This document shows, in pieces, positions 1-6,571 of a stretch of 29,005 bases of DNA; position 1 is the first letter of the stretch, and the number at the start of each line of letters is the position of its first letter. Both the position numbers and the translations under genes were made by a program. The stretch spans positions 1-29,005 of the forward strand of contig DJDA01000085.1 in NCBI GenBank assembly GCA_002430835.1, written 5' to 3'. The notes beneath the pieces are model-generated. The model was not told where the DNA came from. It did no database searches and saw only the letters and a list, made by a program, of their open reading frames with translations. This DNA is from Brevundimonas sp. UBA5936. GTDB lineage: Bacteria > Pseudomonadota > Alphaproteobacteria > Caulobacterales > Caulobacteraceae.

Positions 1-183
1 GTCATACCAATTATTATACCTTTCAGATGATTATCTAATTGCATTTTAATTATGTGTCACGTATCTCTTTCACATTTAAGATAACATCATGCCTGAGTAA
101 ATACTTGAATGTTTTAGCGTATTAGAGTTACTGTTAGGTATTAATTTTTCAGTCAGCCTTACAGATTACAGGATGAAAATGTA
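1..183 (+). promoter_or_regulatory. AT-rich leader upstream of frmA
   Basis: This non-coding, AT-rich stretch precedes frmA and should hold its promoter. An AGGA at 170-173 lies 10 bases before the ATG and is the likely ribosome binding site. I could not fix a -35/-10 pair with confidence, and no frmR-like repressor gene or obvious operator is visible. Confidence 0.4.
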
Positions 184-1293
184 ATGAAATCACGTGCAGC
201 AGTCGCATTTGGGCCAGGTCAGCCCCTGGAAATTGTTGAAATAGATGTTGCTCCGCCAAAAGCTGGTGAAGTACTGGTTAAAATTACACACACTGGTGTA
301 TGCCATACTGATGCTTTTACTTTATCAGGTGAAGATCCGGAAGGCGTTTTTCCAGCGGTTCTAGGGCATGAAGGTGGCGGTATTGTAGTTGAGGTCGGAG
401 AAGGGGTTACTTCGGTGAAGCCCGGTGATCATGTTATTCCGCTCTATACTGCAGAATGTGGCAAGTGCAAATTCTGTACTTCAGGCAAAACTAACCTGTG
501 CCAGGCAGTTCGTGCAACTCAAGGTAAAGGCTTAATGCCGGATGGTACGACCCGCTTTTCTTATAATGGTGAGCCTATTTATCATTATATGGGTACGTCT
601 ACATTCAGTGAATACACTGTAGTAGCAGAAATCTCTCTTGCTAAAATTGATCCGGAAGCCCCACTTGAAAAAATGTGCCTGCTCGGATGTGGTGTAACGA
701 CAGGAATCGGTGCAGTACATAATACGGCAAAAGTTGAAGAAGGTGCGACTGTCGCGATTTTCGGTTTAGGTGCAATTGGACTGGCAGCTATTCAGGGTGC
801 AGTGCAAGCCAAAGCTGGCCGTATTATTGCAATTGATATTAATCCGGACAAGTTTGCACTGGCTCAGGAAATGGGCGCGACTGATGTTGTCAATCCGAAA
901 GACTATAGCAAGCCTATCCAGGAAGTCATTGTTGAGATGACTGATGGAGGGGTTGACTATAGCTTTGAATGTATTGGTAACGTAGACATCATGCGTGCTG
1001 CACTGGAATGCTGCCATAAAGGCTGGGGCGAGTCAGTCATTATTGGCGTTGCCGGCGCCGGTCAGGAAATACGTACCCGTCCATTCCAGCTGGTAACAGG
1101 CCGGGTATGGCGTGGTTCGGCTTTTGGTGGCGTCAAGGGTCGTACCCAGCTACCAGGTATGGTACAGCAGGCAATGCGTGGTGAAATTAAAATTGATCCA
1201 TTCATCACGCATAATTTACCTTTGAGTAAAATTAATGAAGCTTTTGATTTACTTCATGAGGGTAAATCTATCCGTACAGTGATTCATTTTTAG
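184..1293 (+). CDS. frmA: S-(hydroxymethyl)glutathione dehydrogenase (class III alcohol dehydrogenase)
   Basis: This 369-residue zinc-dependent medium-chain dehydrogenase should oxidise S-hydroxymethylglutathione with NAD+ in cytosolic formaldehyde detoxification. Family members can also reduce S-nitrosoglutathione. Length is normal for the class. Catalytic-zinc ligands are seen as C40, H62-E63 and C169, structural-zinc cysteines as C92, C95, C98 and C106, and the Rossmann motif GLGAIG at 194-199 is followed by D218. The GHEGGG block and the C-terminal TVIHF are typical of class III enzymes. No S-formylglutathione hydrolase (frmB) gene follows; a terminator does, so it looks monocistronic. 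Codon use is AT-rich and matches tyrB, not the DNA beyond 3.27 kb. Confidence 0.95.
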   Translation: MKSRAAVAFGPGQPLEIVEIDVAPPKAGEVLVKITHTGVCHTDAFTLSGEDPEGVFPAVLGHEGGGIVVEVGEGVTSVKPGDHVIPLYTAECGKCKFCTSGKTNLCQAVRATQGKGLMPDGTTRFSYNGEPIYHYMGTSTFSEYTVVAEISLAKIDPEAPLEKMCLLGCGVTTGIGAVHNTAKVEEGATVAIFGLGAIGLAAIQGAVQAKAGRIIAIDINPDKFALAQEMGATDVVNPKDYSKPIQEVIVEMTDGGVDYSFECIGNVDIMRAALECCHKGWGESVIIGVAGAGQEIRTRPFQLVTGRVWRGSAFGGVKGRTQLPGMVQQAMRGEIKIDPFITHNLPLSKINEAFDLLHEGKSIRTVIHF

Positions 1294-1329
1294 TTCTAGG
1301 CAAACCTAAACTTTATAATCTAAAAAATA

Positions 1330-1357
1330 AAAAACCGGGAACTTTCCCGGTTTTTTA
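1330..1357. terminator. Bidirectional terminator between frmA and tyrB
   Basis: An 11-bp perfect stem (1330-1340 with 1345-1355) closes a 4-base loop. It is flanked by an A-run on the left and a T-run on the right, so it can end transcripts from both convergent genes. Confidence 0.9.
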
Positions 1358-1368
1358 TTTATTTAAAA

Positions 1369-2583
1369 TTAAACAGTGACTAAACTCTTTTTCAAAACAG
1401 CAGCCATTGCTTCAGCCACATAATAAATATTTTTCTGGTTTAGACCTGCAACACACATACGTCCGCTTCGAACCAGATAAATACCGTATTTTTCCTTAAG
1501 CAGATCGACCTGTTCAGCAGTCAACCCGGTATAACTAAACATACCGTTCTGGTTTACCAAGTAGCTAAAGTCTTGATTTGGTAATGCGCGACTTAATTCA
1601 TCTTTTAGAATCTGACGCATTTTCTGGATACGGGTACGCATACCTTCAACTTCAGTCAGCCAAAGGGAGTGTAGTTCTTCATCATTGAGCACATTTTCAA
1701 CCAGTAATGCACCCGTTGTAGGGGGGCTAGAGTAAATACGGCGAACGGTAGCCTTTAACTGGCCCAGAACGCGCTGAGCTGTTTCTTGGTCGTCACAGAC
1801 AAAGGAAAGTCCGCCAACACGGTCACCATATAGCGAGAAAATCTTGGAAAATGAATTGCTGACAATAAAGTTCATTCCTGCCTGATCCAGTGCACGGATC
1901 AGATAAGCATCTTCTTGCATGCCGTGGCCAAAGCCCTGATAAGCGATGTCTAAAAACGGAATCAGGTTTCCTGTTTTTAATACTTCAATCACCTGATCCC
2001 ACTGTGCAGGAACAAGATCGGCGCCAGTCGGCTTATGACAGCATGGATGCAATAATACGATACTTTGTTCTGGCAGTTGCTTTAAGGTATCTAGCATACC
2101 CGCAAAGTCCACACCATGGGTTTCAGCATCAAAATATGGATAGTAATGTGTATTTATACCTGCACCATTGAAGATGGCTACATGATTATCCCAAGTTGGA
2201 TTACTTACCCAGATTTCAGACTCAGGAAAGTATTTCTTAAGGAAATCTGCACCTACTTTAAGAGCACCTGATCCGCCTAATGTTTGAATTGTAGCAACAC
2301 GTCCCTGAGCTCGAGCCGGACTGTTTTCAGTAAACAGCAAGTTTTGAATGGCTTCACGGTAAGGTTTGAAGCCTTCCATTGGCAGGTACAGTTTGGTCGT
2401 ATCGTTCAGCTTGGCACTATGCTTGTACGCTGTTTTAACGGCTTCGAGCTGTGGCACAATACTGTCTTCATTATAATAAAGTCCAATACTCAGGTTTACC
2501 TTGTCTGTACGGGCATCCGTATTGAACTCTTCCATTAGAGACAGAATCGGATCACCCGGATAAGGATTTACATGCTCAAACAT
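1369..2583 (-). CDS. tyrB: Aromatic amino acid aminotransferase (class I, PLP)
   Basis: A 404-residue class I aminotransferase of the AspC/TyrB group, transferring amino groups between aromatic amino acids or aspartate and 2-oxoglutarate. The PLP lysine is K247 in SNSFSKIFSLYGDRVGG. D212 and Y215 in LDIAYQG contact the cofactor, and R375 in VRSGRMCVAG should bind the substrate carboxylate. Start ATG 2583 is preceded by AAGGAAG. The normally invariant Asn of HNPTG is Lys here (HKPTG, K184, codon 2032-2034). In this family that Asn hydrogen-bonds the PLP ring oxygen, so activity could be altered. The permease fragment upstream on the same strand suggests an aromatic amino acid uptake and catabolism pair. 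AspC specificity cannot be excluded. Confidence 0.9.
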   Translation of the reverse strand: MFEHVNPYPGDPILSLMEEFNTDARTDKVNLSIGLYYNEDSIVPQLEAVKTAYKHSAKLNDTTKLYLPMEGFKPYREAIQNLLFTENSPARAQGRVATIQTLGGSGALKVGADFLKKYFPESEIWVSNPTWDNHVAIFNGAGINTHYYPYFDAETHGVDFAGMLDTLKQLPEQSIVLLHPCCHKPTGADLVPAQWDQVIEVLKTGNLIPFLDIAYQGFGHGMQEDAYLIRALDQAGMNFIVSNSFSKIFSLYGDRVGGLSFVCDDQETAQRVLGQLKATVRRIYSSPPTTGALLVENVLNDEELHSLWLTEVEGMRTRIQKMRQILKDELSRALPNQDFSYLVNQNGMFSYTGLTAEQVDLLKEKYGIYLVRSGRMCVAGLNQKNIYYVAEAMAAVLKKSLVTV

Positions 2584-2636
2584 TCAATTACTTCCTTAAG
2601 TCGTACAGCCTTCTAACTGTACTCTGTTAAAAACTG

Positions 2637-2663
2637 CTCCAGTCCATCATCCATGTTCTGGAG
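2637..2663 (-). terminator. Weak hairpin between permease and tyrB
   Basis: CTCCAG (2637-2642) pairs with CTGGAG (2658-2663) over a 15-base loop and, read on the minus strand, is followed by CAG and a run of five T. It may be a weak terminator or attenuator between the permease and tyrB. The stem is short. Confidence 0.3.
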
Positions 2664-2676
2664 GGGATTTACTGGC

Positions 2677-3264
2677 TCAGGTGTCAGTTTCCAGAACCAT
2701 ATTATGACGTTGAAGTGCCTTGCGCTTTTTAATCTGATAGGCGATCAGCAGGCACAACAGCCATCCTGGGATCATCATAACTGCAATACGCATATCTGGC
2801 GTCATTATCATAATGCCTAAAATACCAATCATAAAGACTATACAGAGATAGTTTGTGAATGGATAAGCCAAACTTGGAAATTGCGTGGTTTTGTTTTCAC
2901 GTATCATCTGTTTGCGGAATTTTAAGTGAGTGATAAAAATGACCATCCAGTTAATAACGATCGCAGCAACAACCAGCATCATCAGCAGACTAAACGCTTT
3001 CTCTGGAAACATGTAATTGAGCAGTACACAGAGCAGGGTAACAAAAGCAGAGATTAGTACGGCCGGCACCGGAATACCATTTTTGTTAATTTTACTCAAA
3101 AACTCAGGTGCATTACCCTGTTTGGCCAGACCGAGCAGCATGCGACTGGTACAGTAACTGGTACTGTTATAAACAGAAACTGCTGCTGTCAGTACTACAA
3201 AATTCAGTACAGTCGCAACTCCCTGACTGTTAAGAGAATCAAAAATCAGCACAAACGGACTGCC
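2677..3264 (-). CDS. Amino acid permease (AroP-type APC family), 5' part missing
   Basis: The C-terminal ~196 residues of an APC-superfamily amino acid permease, an inner-membrane proton symporter normally of about 450-470 residues. Five hydrophobic segments remain, probably TM8 to TM12, with the conserved NSTSYCTSRMLLGLAKQG region and the GIPVPAVLISA segment typical of the AroP/GabP/ProY subgroup. The adjoining tyrB makes an aromatic amino acid substrate likely, but this is inference. Reading toward the N-terminus, family similarity stops at about SPFVLIFDSL and the sequence becomes GC-rich foreign DNA. The frame stays open beyond that point (to 4614) only because it runs antisense through cckA, so the apparent 645-residue fusion is not a real protein. 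Confidence 0.85.
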   Translation of the reverse strand, partial: GSPFVLIFDSLNSQGVATVLNFVVLTAAVSVYNSTSYCTSRMLLGLAKQGNAPEFLSKINKNGIPVPAVLISAFVTLLCVLLNYMFPEKAFSLLMMLVVAAIVINWMVIFITHLKFRKQMIRENKTTQFPSLAYPFTNYLCIVFMIGILGIMIMTPDMRIAVMMIPGWLLCLLIAYQIKKRKALQRHNMVLETDT

Positions 3265-3275
3265 GCCTTCGGCCA
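3255..3275. other. Junction between two unrelated genomes
   Basis: Within about 20 bases the sequence changes from AT-rich permease coding on the minus strand to GC-rich cckA coding on the plus strand. Both genes are cut internally, and there is no repeat, integrase, IS end or tRNA here. The exact base cannot be placed because the short GCCGCCTTCGGCC stretch fits either side. Confidence 0.85.
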
Positions 3276-4623
3276 TTTGTTCGATCCGGCGGGCGTGGCC
3301 GAAGCTCGCGCCAAGCTGGAGGCCGGATCGTTCGGCCCGATCGAGTTGATCGCTCGCGCCCATCCGGATCGGCAACTGCACCTCTATGTCGCGCTCGAGG
3401 GCGACAAGCGCCGCGTCTGGCTGTTCGACGTGGCGACGCAAAAGTCGATGGAGCTGCAGCTGTCGCAGGCCCAGAAGATGCAGGCCGTCGGTCAGCTGGC
3501 GGGCGGGGTGGCGCACGACTTCAACAACCTGCTGACGGCGATCCAGCTGCAACTGAGCGGCCTGTTGGAGCGCCATCCGGTCGGCGACCCCTCCTATGAT
3601 GGGCTGAACGAGATCCGCCAGACGGCCATCCGCGCGGCGGATCTGGTGCGCAAGCTGCTGGCCTTCTCGCGCAAGTCGACGGTGCGGCGCGAGCGGCTGG
3701 ACCTGGGCGAACTGGTCGGCGAGTTCGCCGTCCTGCTGCGCCGCCTGCTGCGCGAGGATGTGCGGCTGGAGACGGACTACGGCCGCGACCTGCCGCTGGT
3801 GCTGGCCGACAAGAGCCAGTTGGAGACGGCGGTGATGAACCTGGCCGTCAACGCCCGCGACGCCATGCGCGGCGTGGTCGAGCCGGGCGCGGGCGTCGTC
3901 ACCATCCGCACCCGCCGTCTGACCGGCGCCCAGGCCCGCGACCTGGGCTGGCGCGAGGCGACGGATGAGGTCGCCCTGATCGAGGTGTCGGACACCGGCC
4001 CCGGCGTGCCGACGGCCCTGCTGGACAAGATCTTCGAGCCCTTCTTCACCACCAAGGCGGTGAACGAGGGAACGGGCATGGGTCTGGCCACCGTCTACGG
4101 CATCGCCCAGCAGGCGGGCGGCCACATCACCGTCGCCAATCTTGAGAATGCGGGAGCCGCCTTCCGCATCTTCCTGCCCGCCGCCACGGCCGAGGAACTG
4201 GTCGAGGCCCCCGTGGTCGAGAAGGTGGTCAAGGCGCCGCGCGACCTGTCGGGCGCGGGCCGCATCCTGTTCGTCGAGGACGAGGCGGCCGTGCGCGGCA
4301 TCGCCGCCCGCCTGCTGCGCCAGCGCGGCTATGAGGTGATCGAGGCCGCCGACGGCGAGGAGGCCCTGATCCTGGCCGAGGAATGGGCGGGCCAGATCGA
4401 CATGCTGATCTCGGACGTCATCATGCCGGGTCTGGACGGGCCGTCGCTGCTGCGGAAGGCCCGGCCCTTCTTGGGCGACGCGCCGGTCATGTTCATTTCG
4501 GGCTACGCCGAGAGCGATTTCTCGGACCTGTTGCAGGACGAGGTCGGGGTGTCCTTCCTGCCCAAGCCGCTGGACATCAAGACCCTGGCCGAGCGCGTGA
4601 AGCAGGAACTGCACGCGGGCTGA
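3265..4623 (+). CDS. cckA: Cell-cycle hybrid histidine kinase CckA, 5' part missing
   Basis: The C-terminal part of CckA, the membrane hybrid kinase that feeds phosphate through ChpT to CtrA and CpdR in the Caulobacter cell-cycle circuit and becomes a phosphatase when bound by c-di-GMP. Counting residues from the TTG at 3277, the end of a PAS-like region is followed by the DHp helix with H80 in GGVAHDFNNLLTAIQ. The ATPase domain shows N192 (N-box), DTGPGVP (239-245), FEPFFTTK and GTGMGLA. The receiver domain (about 328-446) has E334/D335, phospho-acceptor D380 in LISDVIMPG and K430. The transmembrane segments and PAS domains of the full protein (about 690 residues in Caulobacter) are missing because of the junction. 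The frame is open across the junction, so TTG 3277 is not a genuine start. Confidence 0.92.
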   Translation, partial: AFGHLFDPAGVAEARAKLEAGSFGPIELIARAHPDRQLHLYVALEGDKRRVWLFDVATQKSMELQLSQAQKMQAVGQLAGGVAHDFNNLLTAIQLQLSGLLERHPVGDPSYDGLNEIRQTAIRAADLVRKLLAFSRKSTVRRERLDLGELVGEFAVLLRRLLREDVRLETDYGRDLPLVLADKSQLETAVMNLAVNARDAMRGVVEPGAGVVTIRTRRLTGAQARDLGWREATDEVALIEVSDTGPGVPTALLDKIFEPFFTTKAVNEGTGMGLATVYGIAQQAGGHITVANLENAGAAFRIFLPAATAEELVEAPVVEKVVKAPRDLSGAGRILFVEDEAAVRGIAARLLRQRGYEVIEAADGEEALILAEEWAGQIDMLISDVIMPGLDGPSLLRKARPFLGDAPVMFISGYAESDFSDLLQDEVGVSFLPKPLDIKTLAERVKQELHAG

Positions 4624-4633
4624 GGCTGGAGCG

Positions 4634-4822
4634 TCAGGCCCTCATGTCCAGCCGTTCTTCCGGCGACCAGCGCCGTTCCCGCACGGCCTCGTGCAGGGTG
4701 TCGGCGAGGTCCAGCAGGTGATGGCGGCGAAGGCGCGGAATCACTTCCAGCAATTGCAGACGCAGACTTTCTGCTTCGGCGTCCGAAAGCAGCGCGGTCC
4801 GCGAAGCGGCGCGATCAGGCAT
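4634..4822 (-). CDS. Small unknown protein (62 aa)
   Basis: A 62-residue ORF convergent with cckA and divergent from the superoxide dismutase gene. I do not recognise the family. The sequence is charged and probably all-helical, with an Arg/His-rich centre (IPRLRRHHLLDLADTLHEAV), and has no signal peptide or membrane segment. A purine-rich AGGGGGA lies about 8 bases before ATG 4822, which supports translation. Its stop lies 10 bases beyond the cckA stop with no terminator between. It could be a small regulator or a spurious frame in GC-rich DNA. Confidence 0.5.
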   Translation of the reverse strand: MPDRAASRTALLSDAEAESLRLQLLEVIPRLRRHHLLDLADTLHEAVRERRWSPEERLDMRA

Positions 4823-5014
4823 GGCGCATCCCCCTGATAAGCGACCTGAAAGGCGGTCTGGGGCGACTGGGAAACGGCTGTTTCGCGCTTTGGGTTCCGA
4901 AAAGCGGTTTCACCCCGAGAATTATGAACAAAGGCGACGTTCAAGGCTTGGGTATGGCGCGCGCGGCCCTAGATAGGGTCCAGAGGAATCAAACGCCGTA
5001 AAGAGGAGTCTCCC

Positions 5015-5629
5015 ATGGCCTTCACCCTGCCCCCGCTGCCCTACGCCTATGACGCGCTGGAGCCGGCCATCGACAAGGAGACGATGACCTTCCACCACGA
5101 CAAGCACCACCAGACCTATGTCGACAACCTGAACAAGTTCGTCGACGCCACGCCCGAGGCGCAAGGCAAGTCGCTGGAAGACATCTTCGCGATCATGTCC
5201 AAGCTGCCGAAGCCGATCCGCAACAACGGCGGCGGCGTGTGGAACCACAGCCTGTTCTGGGAGCTGCTGGCCCCGGTCGGCACGGGCGGCGAGCCCTCGG
5301 CCGAACTGGCCGCCAAGATCGACGCCGAACTGGGCGGCATGGACAAGTTCAAGGCTGACTTCGACGCCGCCGGCGCTGGTCAGTTCGGTTCGGGCTGGGC
5401 CTGGCTGATCCTTCAGGACGGCAAGCTGAAGGTCACTTCGACCCCGAACCAGGACAACCCGCTGATGGACGACGCGGCCGAGAAGGGCGCCGTCCTGCTG
5501 GCCGCCGACGTGTGGGAGCACGCCTACTACCTCAAGTACCAGAACCGCCGCGTCGACTACCTCAAGGCCTTCTGGTCGGTGGTGAACTGGAACAAGGTCA
5601 ATGAACTGTACGAAGCCGCCAAGGGCTGA
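5015..5629 (+). CDS. sodB: Superoxide dismutase, Fe/Mn family
   Basis: A 204-residue cytosolic dismutase converting superoxide to oxygen and hydrogen peroxide. Metal ligands are H27, H78 (VWNHSLFW), D165 and H169 (DVWEHAYY); length and the FGSGWAWL motif fit the family. The second-sphere glutamine that separates the two types lies at Q146 (TSTPNQDNPLM), the Mn-type position, while the Fe-type position in NNGGGVWNH is Gly. Metal use may therefore be Mn or cambialistic, although alphaproteobacterial homologues are usually called SodB. AAGAGGAG lies just before ATG 5015. A CCTAGATA at about 4970 could be part of the promoter. A strong terminator follows, so the gene appears monocistronic. Confidence 0.93.
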   Translation: MAFTLPPLPYAYDALEPAIDKETMTFHHDKHHQTYVDNLNKFVDATPEAQGKSLEDIFAIMSKLPKPIRNNGGGVWNHSLFWELLAPVGTGGEPSAELAAKIDAELGGMDKFKADFDAAGAGQFGSGWAWLILQDGKLKVTSTPNQDNPLMDDAAEKGAVLLAADVWEHAYYLKYQNRRVDYLKAFWSVVNWNKVNELYEAAKG

Positions 5630-5652
5630 GCCGGTTCTCGACTGAAATGAAG

Positions 5653-5684
5653 ACGGCCCCGGAATCGCTTCCGGGGCCGTTTTT
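5653..5684 (+). terminator. Rho-independent terminator of sodB
   Basis: A perfect 12-bp stem (5653-5664 with 5669-5680), a TCGC loop and a following T-run. It lies 23 bases after the sodB stop and may also serve the convergent gene ending at 5705. Confidence 0.92.
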
Positions 5685-5704
5685 CTTTGGCCGTCGGCGG
5701 CGCC

Positions 5705-6511
5705 TCAGGGCGCGGTCGGCAGACGCATGGCCAGGATTTCGCGCGTGCGGCGCGTGATGCCGTAAAGGACGCCGGGCGTGCTTTCGTCCCAGTCGACGGC
5801 CTGGCCCTCGGCCTCCATGCCCAGGGTCTCGACGTGATCCAGGGTTCCGCCGCCCTGGGGGAAGGCGACGACATAGAGCTCGGGATGGTCGTGGCCGCTG
5901 AGGTAGAGCCGCCCGTCCGGTCCCCAGCCGCCGCCGGAGATGCTCATGGGCGCCACCCGCTCCAGGATGGAGGCCGGGACGGCCCAGCTTTCGCTGCGCC
6001 GCCACTGGTCGTCGAAGCGGACCAGGGTGGTGTGGCGGTGATCGCGCGGGGCCTCGCCGCCGCGGCTGTCATAGTTGGCGAACATCCCCCACCAGGCGCC
6101 GTCGCGTCGCTCGATCCAGGTCAGGGAGCCGGTTCCCAGGCCCAGGGCGACGGTGCGCTTGTGATGCAGGTCGACGGGGTCGAACACCTCGACCGTGCTG
6201 ACGTGGGGCGTGGCGGGAAAGTTGGAGGCGGCGCAGACCAGCTCTGCCTCGATCAGGGTGCAGGAGTTGATGTGGGGAAAGCGCGCGGGCTCTCCGGCCC
6301 AGGCGGCGCGCTTTTCGCCGGTGGCCTTGTCGTAGCGGGTCAGGGACCAGTTGGAGACGGCGTAGACGTCGTTCGGGCCGACAGCCACGCCCTGACGCGC
6401 GTCCGAGGCGTAGCGCCGGACGGTCTCCAGACGGCTGGCGATCGGGGCGGCGTCTTGAGGCGCGGCGTCGGACGCGCTCAGGGCCAGAAGGGCGAGAGTG
6501 GAAATCAGCAT
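5705..6511 (-). CDS. Secreted protein of unknown function, possibly beta-propeller
   Basis: 268 residues with an N-terminal signal peptide (MLISTLALLALSAS). I do not recognise a named family. The mature part has repeated short beta-rich blocks such as DVYAVSNWSLTRYDKATGEK, WIERRDGAWWGMFANYD, GGGWGPDGRLYLSGHDH and GVLYGITRRTREILAMRLP. These resemble blades of a beta-propeller of the lactonase or phytase kind, but no catalytic signature can be assigned. It follows the TonB-dependent receptor on the same strand with a 60-base gap holding a strong hairpin, so it is probably the second gene of that operon and may act in the periplasm on, or sense, the receptor's ligand. That role is inference. Confidence 0.75.
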   Translation of the reverse strand: MLISTLALLALSASDAAPQDAAPIASRLETVRRYASDARQGVAVGPNDVYAVSNWSLTRYDKATGEKRAAWAGEPARFPHINSCTLIEAELVCAASNFPATPHVSTVEVFDPVDLHHKRTVALGLGTGSLTWIERRDGAWWGMFANYDSRGGEAPRDHRHTTLVRFDDQWRRSESWAVPASILERVAPMSISGGGWGPDGRLYLSGHDHPELYVVAFPQGGGTLDHVETLGMEAEGQAVDWDESTPGVLYGITRRTREILAMRLPTAP

Positions 6512-6534
6512 GGCGGGGCCTTTTGGAAGCAGGA

Positions 6535-6563
6535 AGGCCGCCCTCCAGTCTGGAAGGCGGCCT
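6535..6563 (-). terminator. Intercistronic hairpin between the receptor and the secreted protein
   Basis: AGGCCGCC (6535-6542) pairs with GGCGGCCT (6556-6563) and the stem continues through TCCA/TGGA after one mismatch, leaving a 3-base loop. On the minus strand it is not followed by a T-run. It may therefore be an attenuator or an mRNA-stabilising element lowering or protecting distal expression, more than a full terminator. Confidence 0.5.
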
Positions 6564-6571
6564 GAAGGGGA

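Noticed and set aside
3255..3275. Natural horizontal transfer at the composition change
   Set aside because: No mobility gene, repeat or target-site sign, and both flanking genes are truncated; a chimera explains it better.
2677..4614. 645-codon minus-strand frame joining the permease to a long Gln/Asp/Arg-rich part
   Set aside because: It crosses the chimeric junction and runs antisense to cckA; the N-terminal part is low-complexity shadow sequence.
4871..4912. GAAAC-N4-GTTTC repeats upstream of sodB
   Set aside because: Short arms and irregular spacing; no link to a known redox-regulator site.
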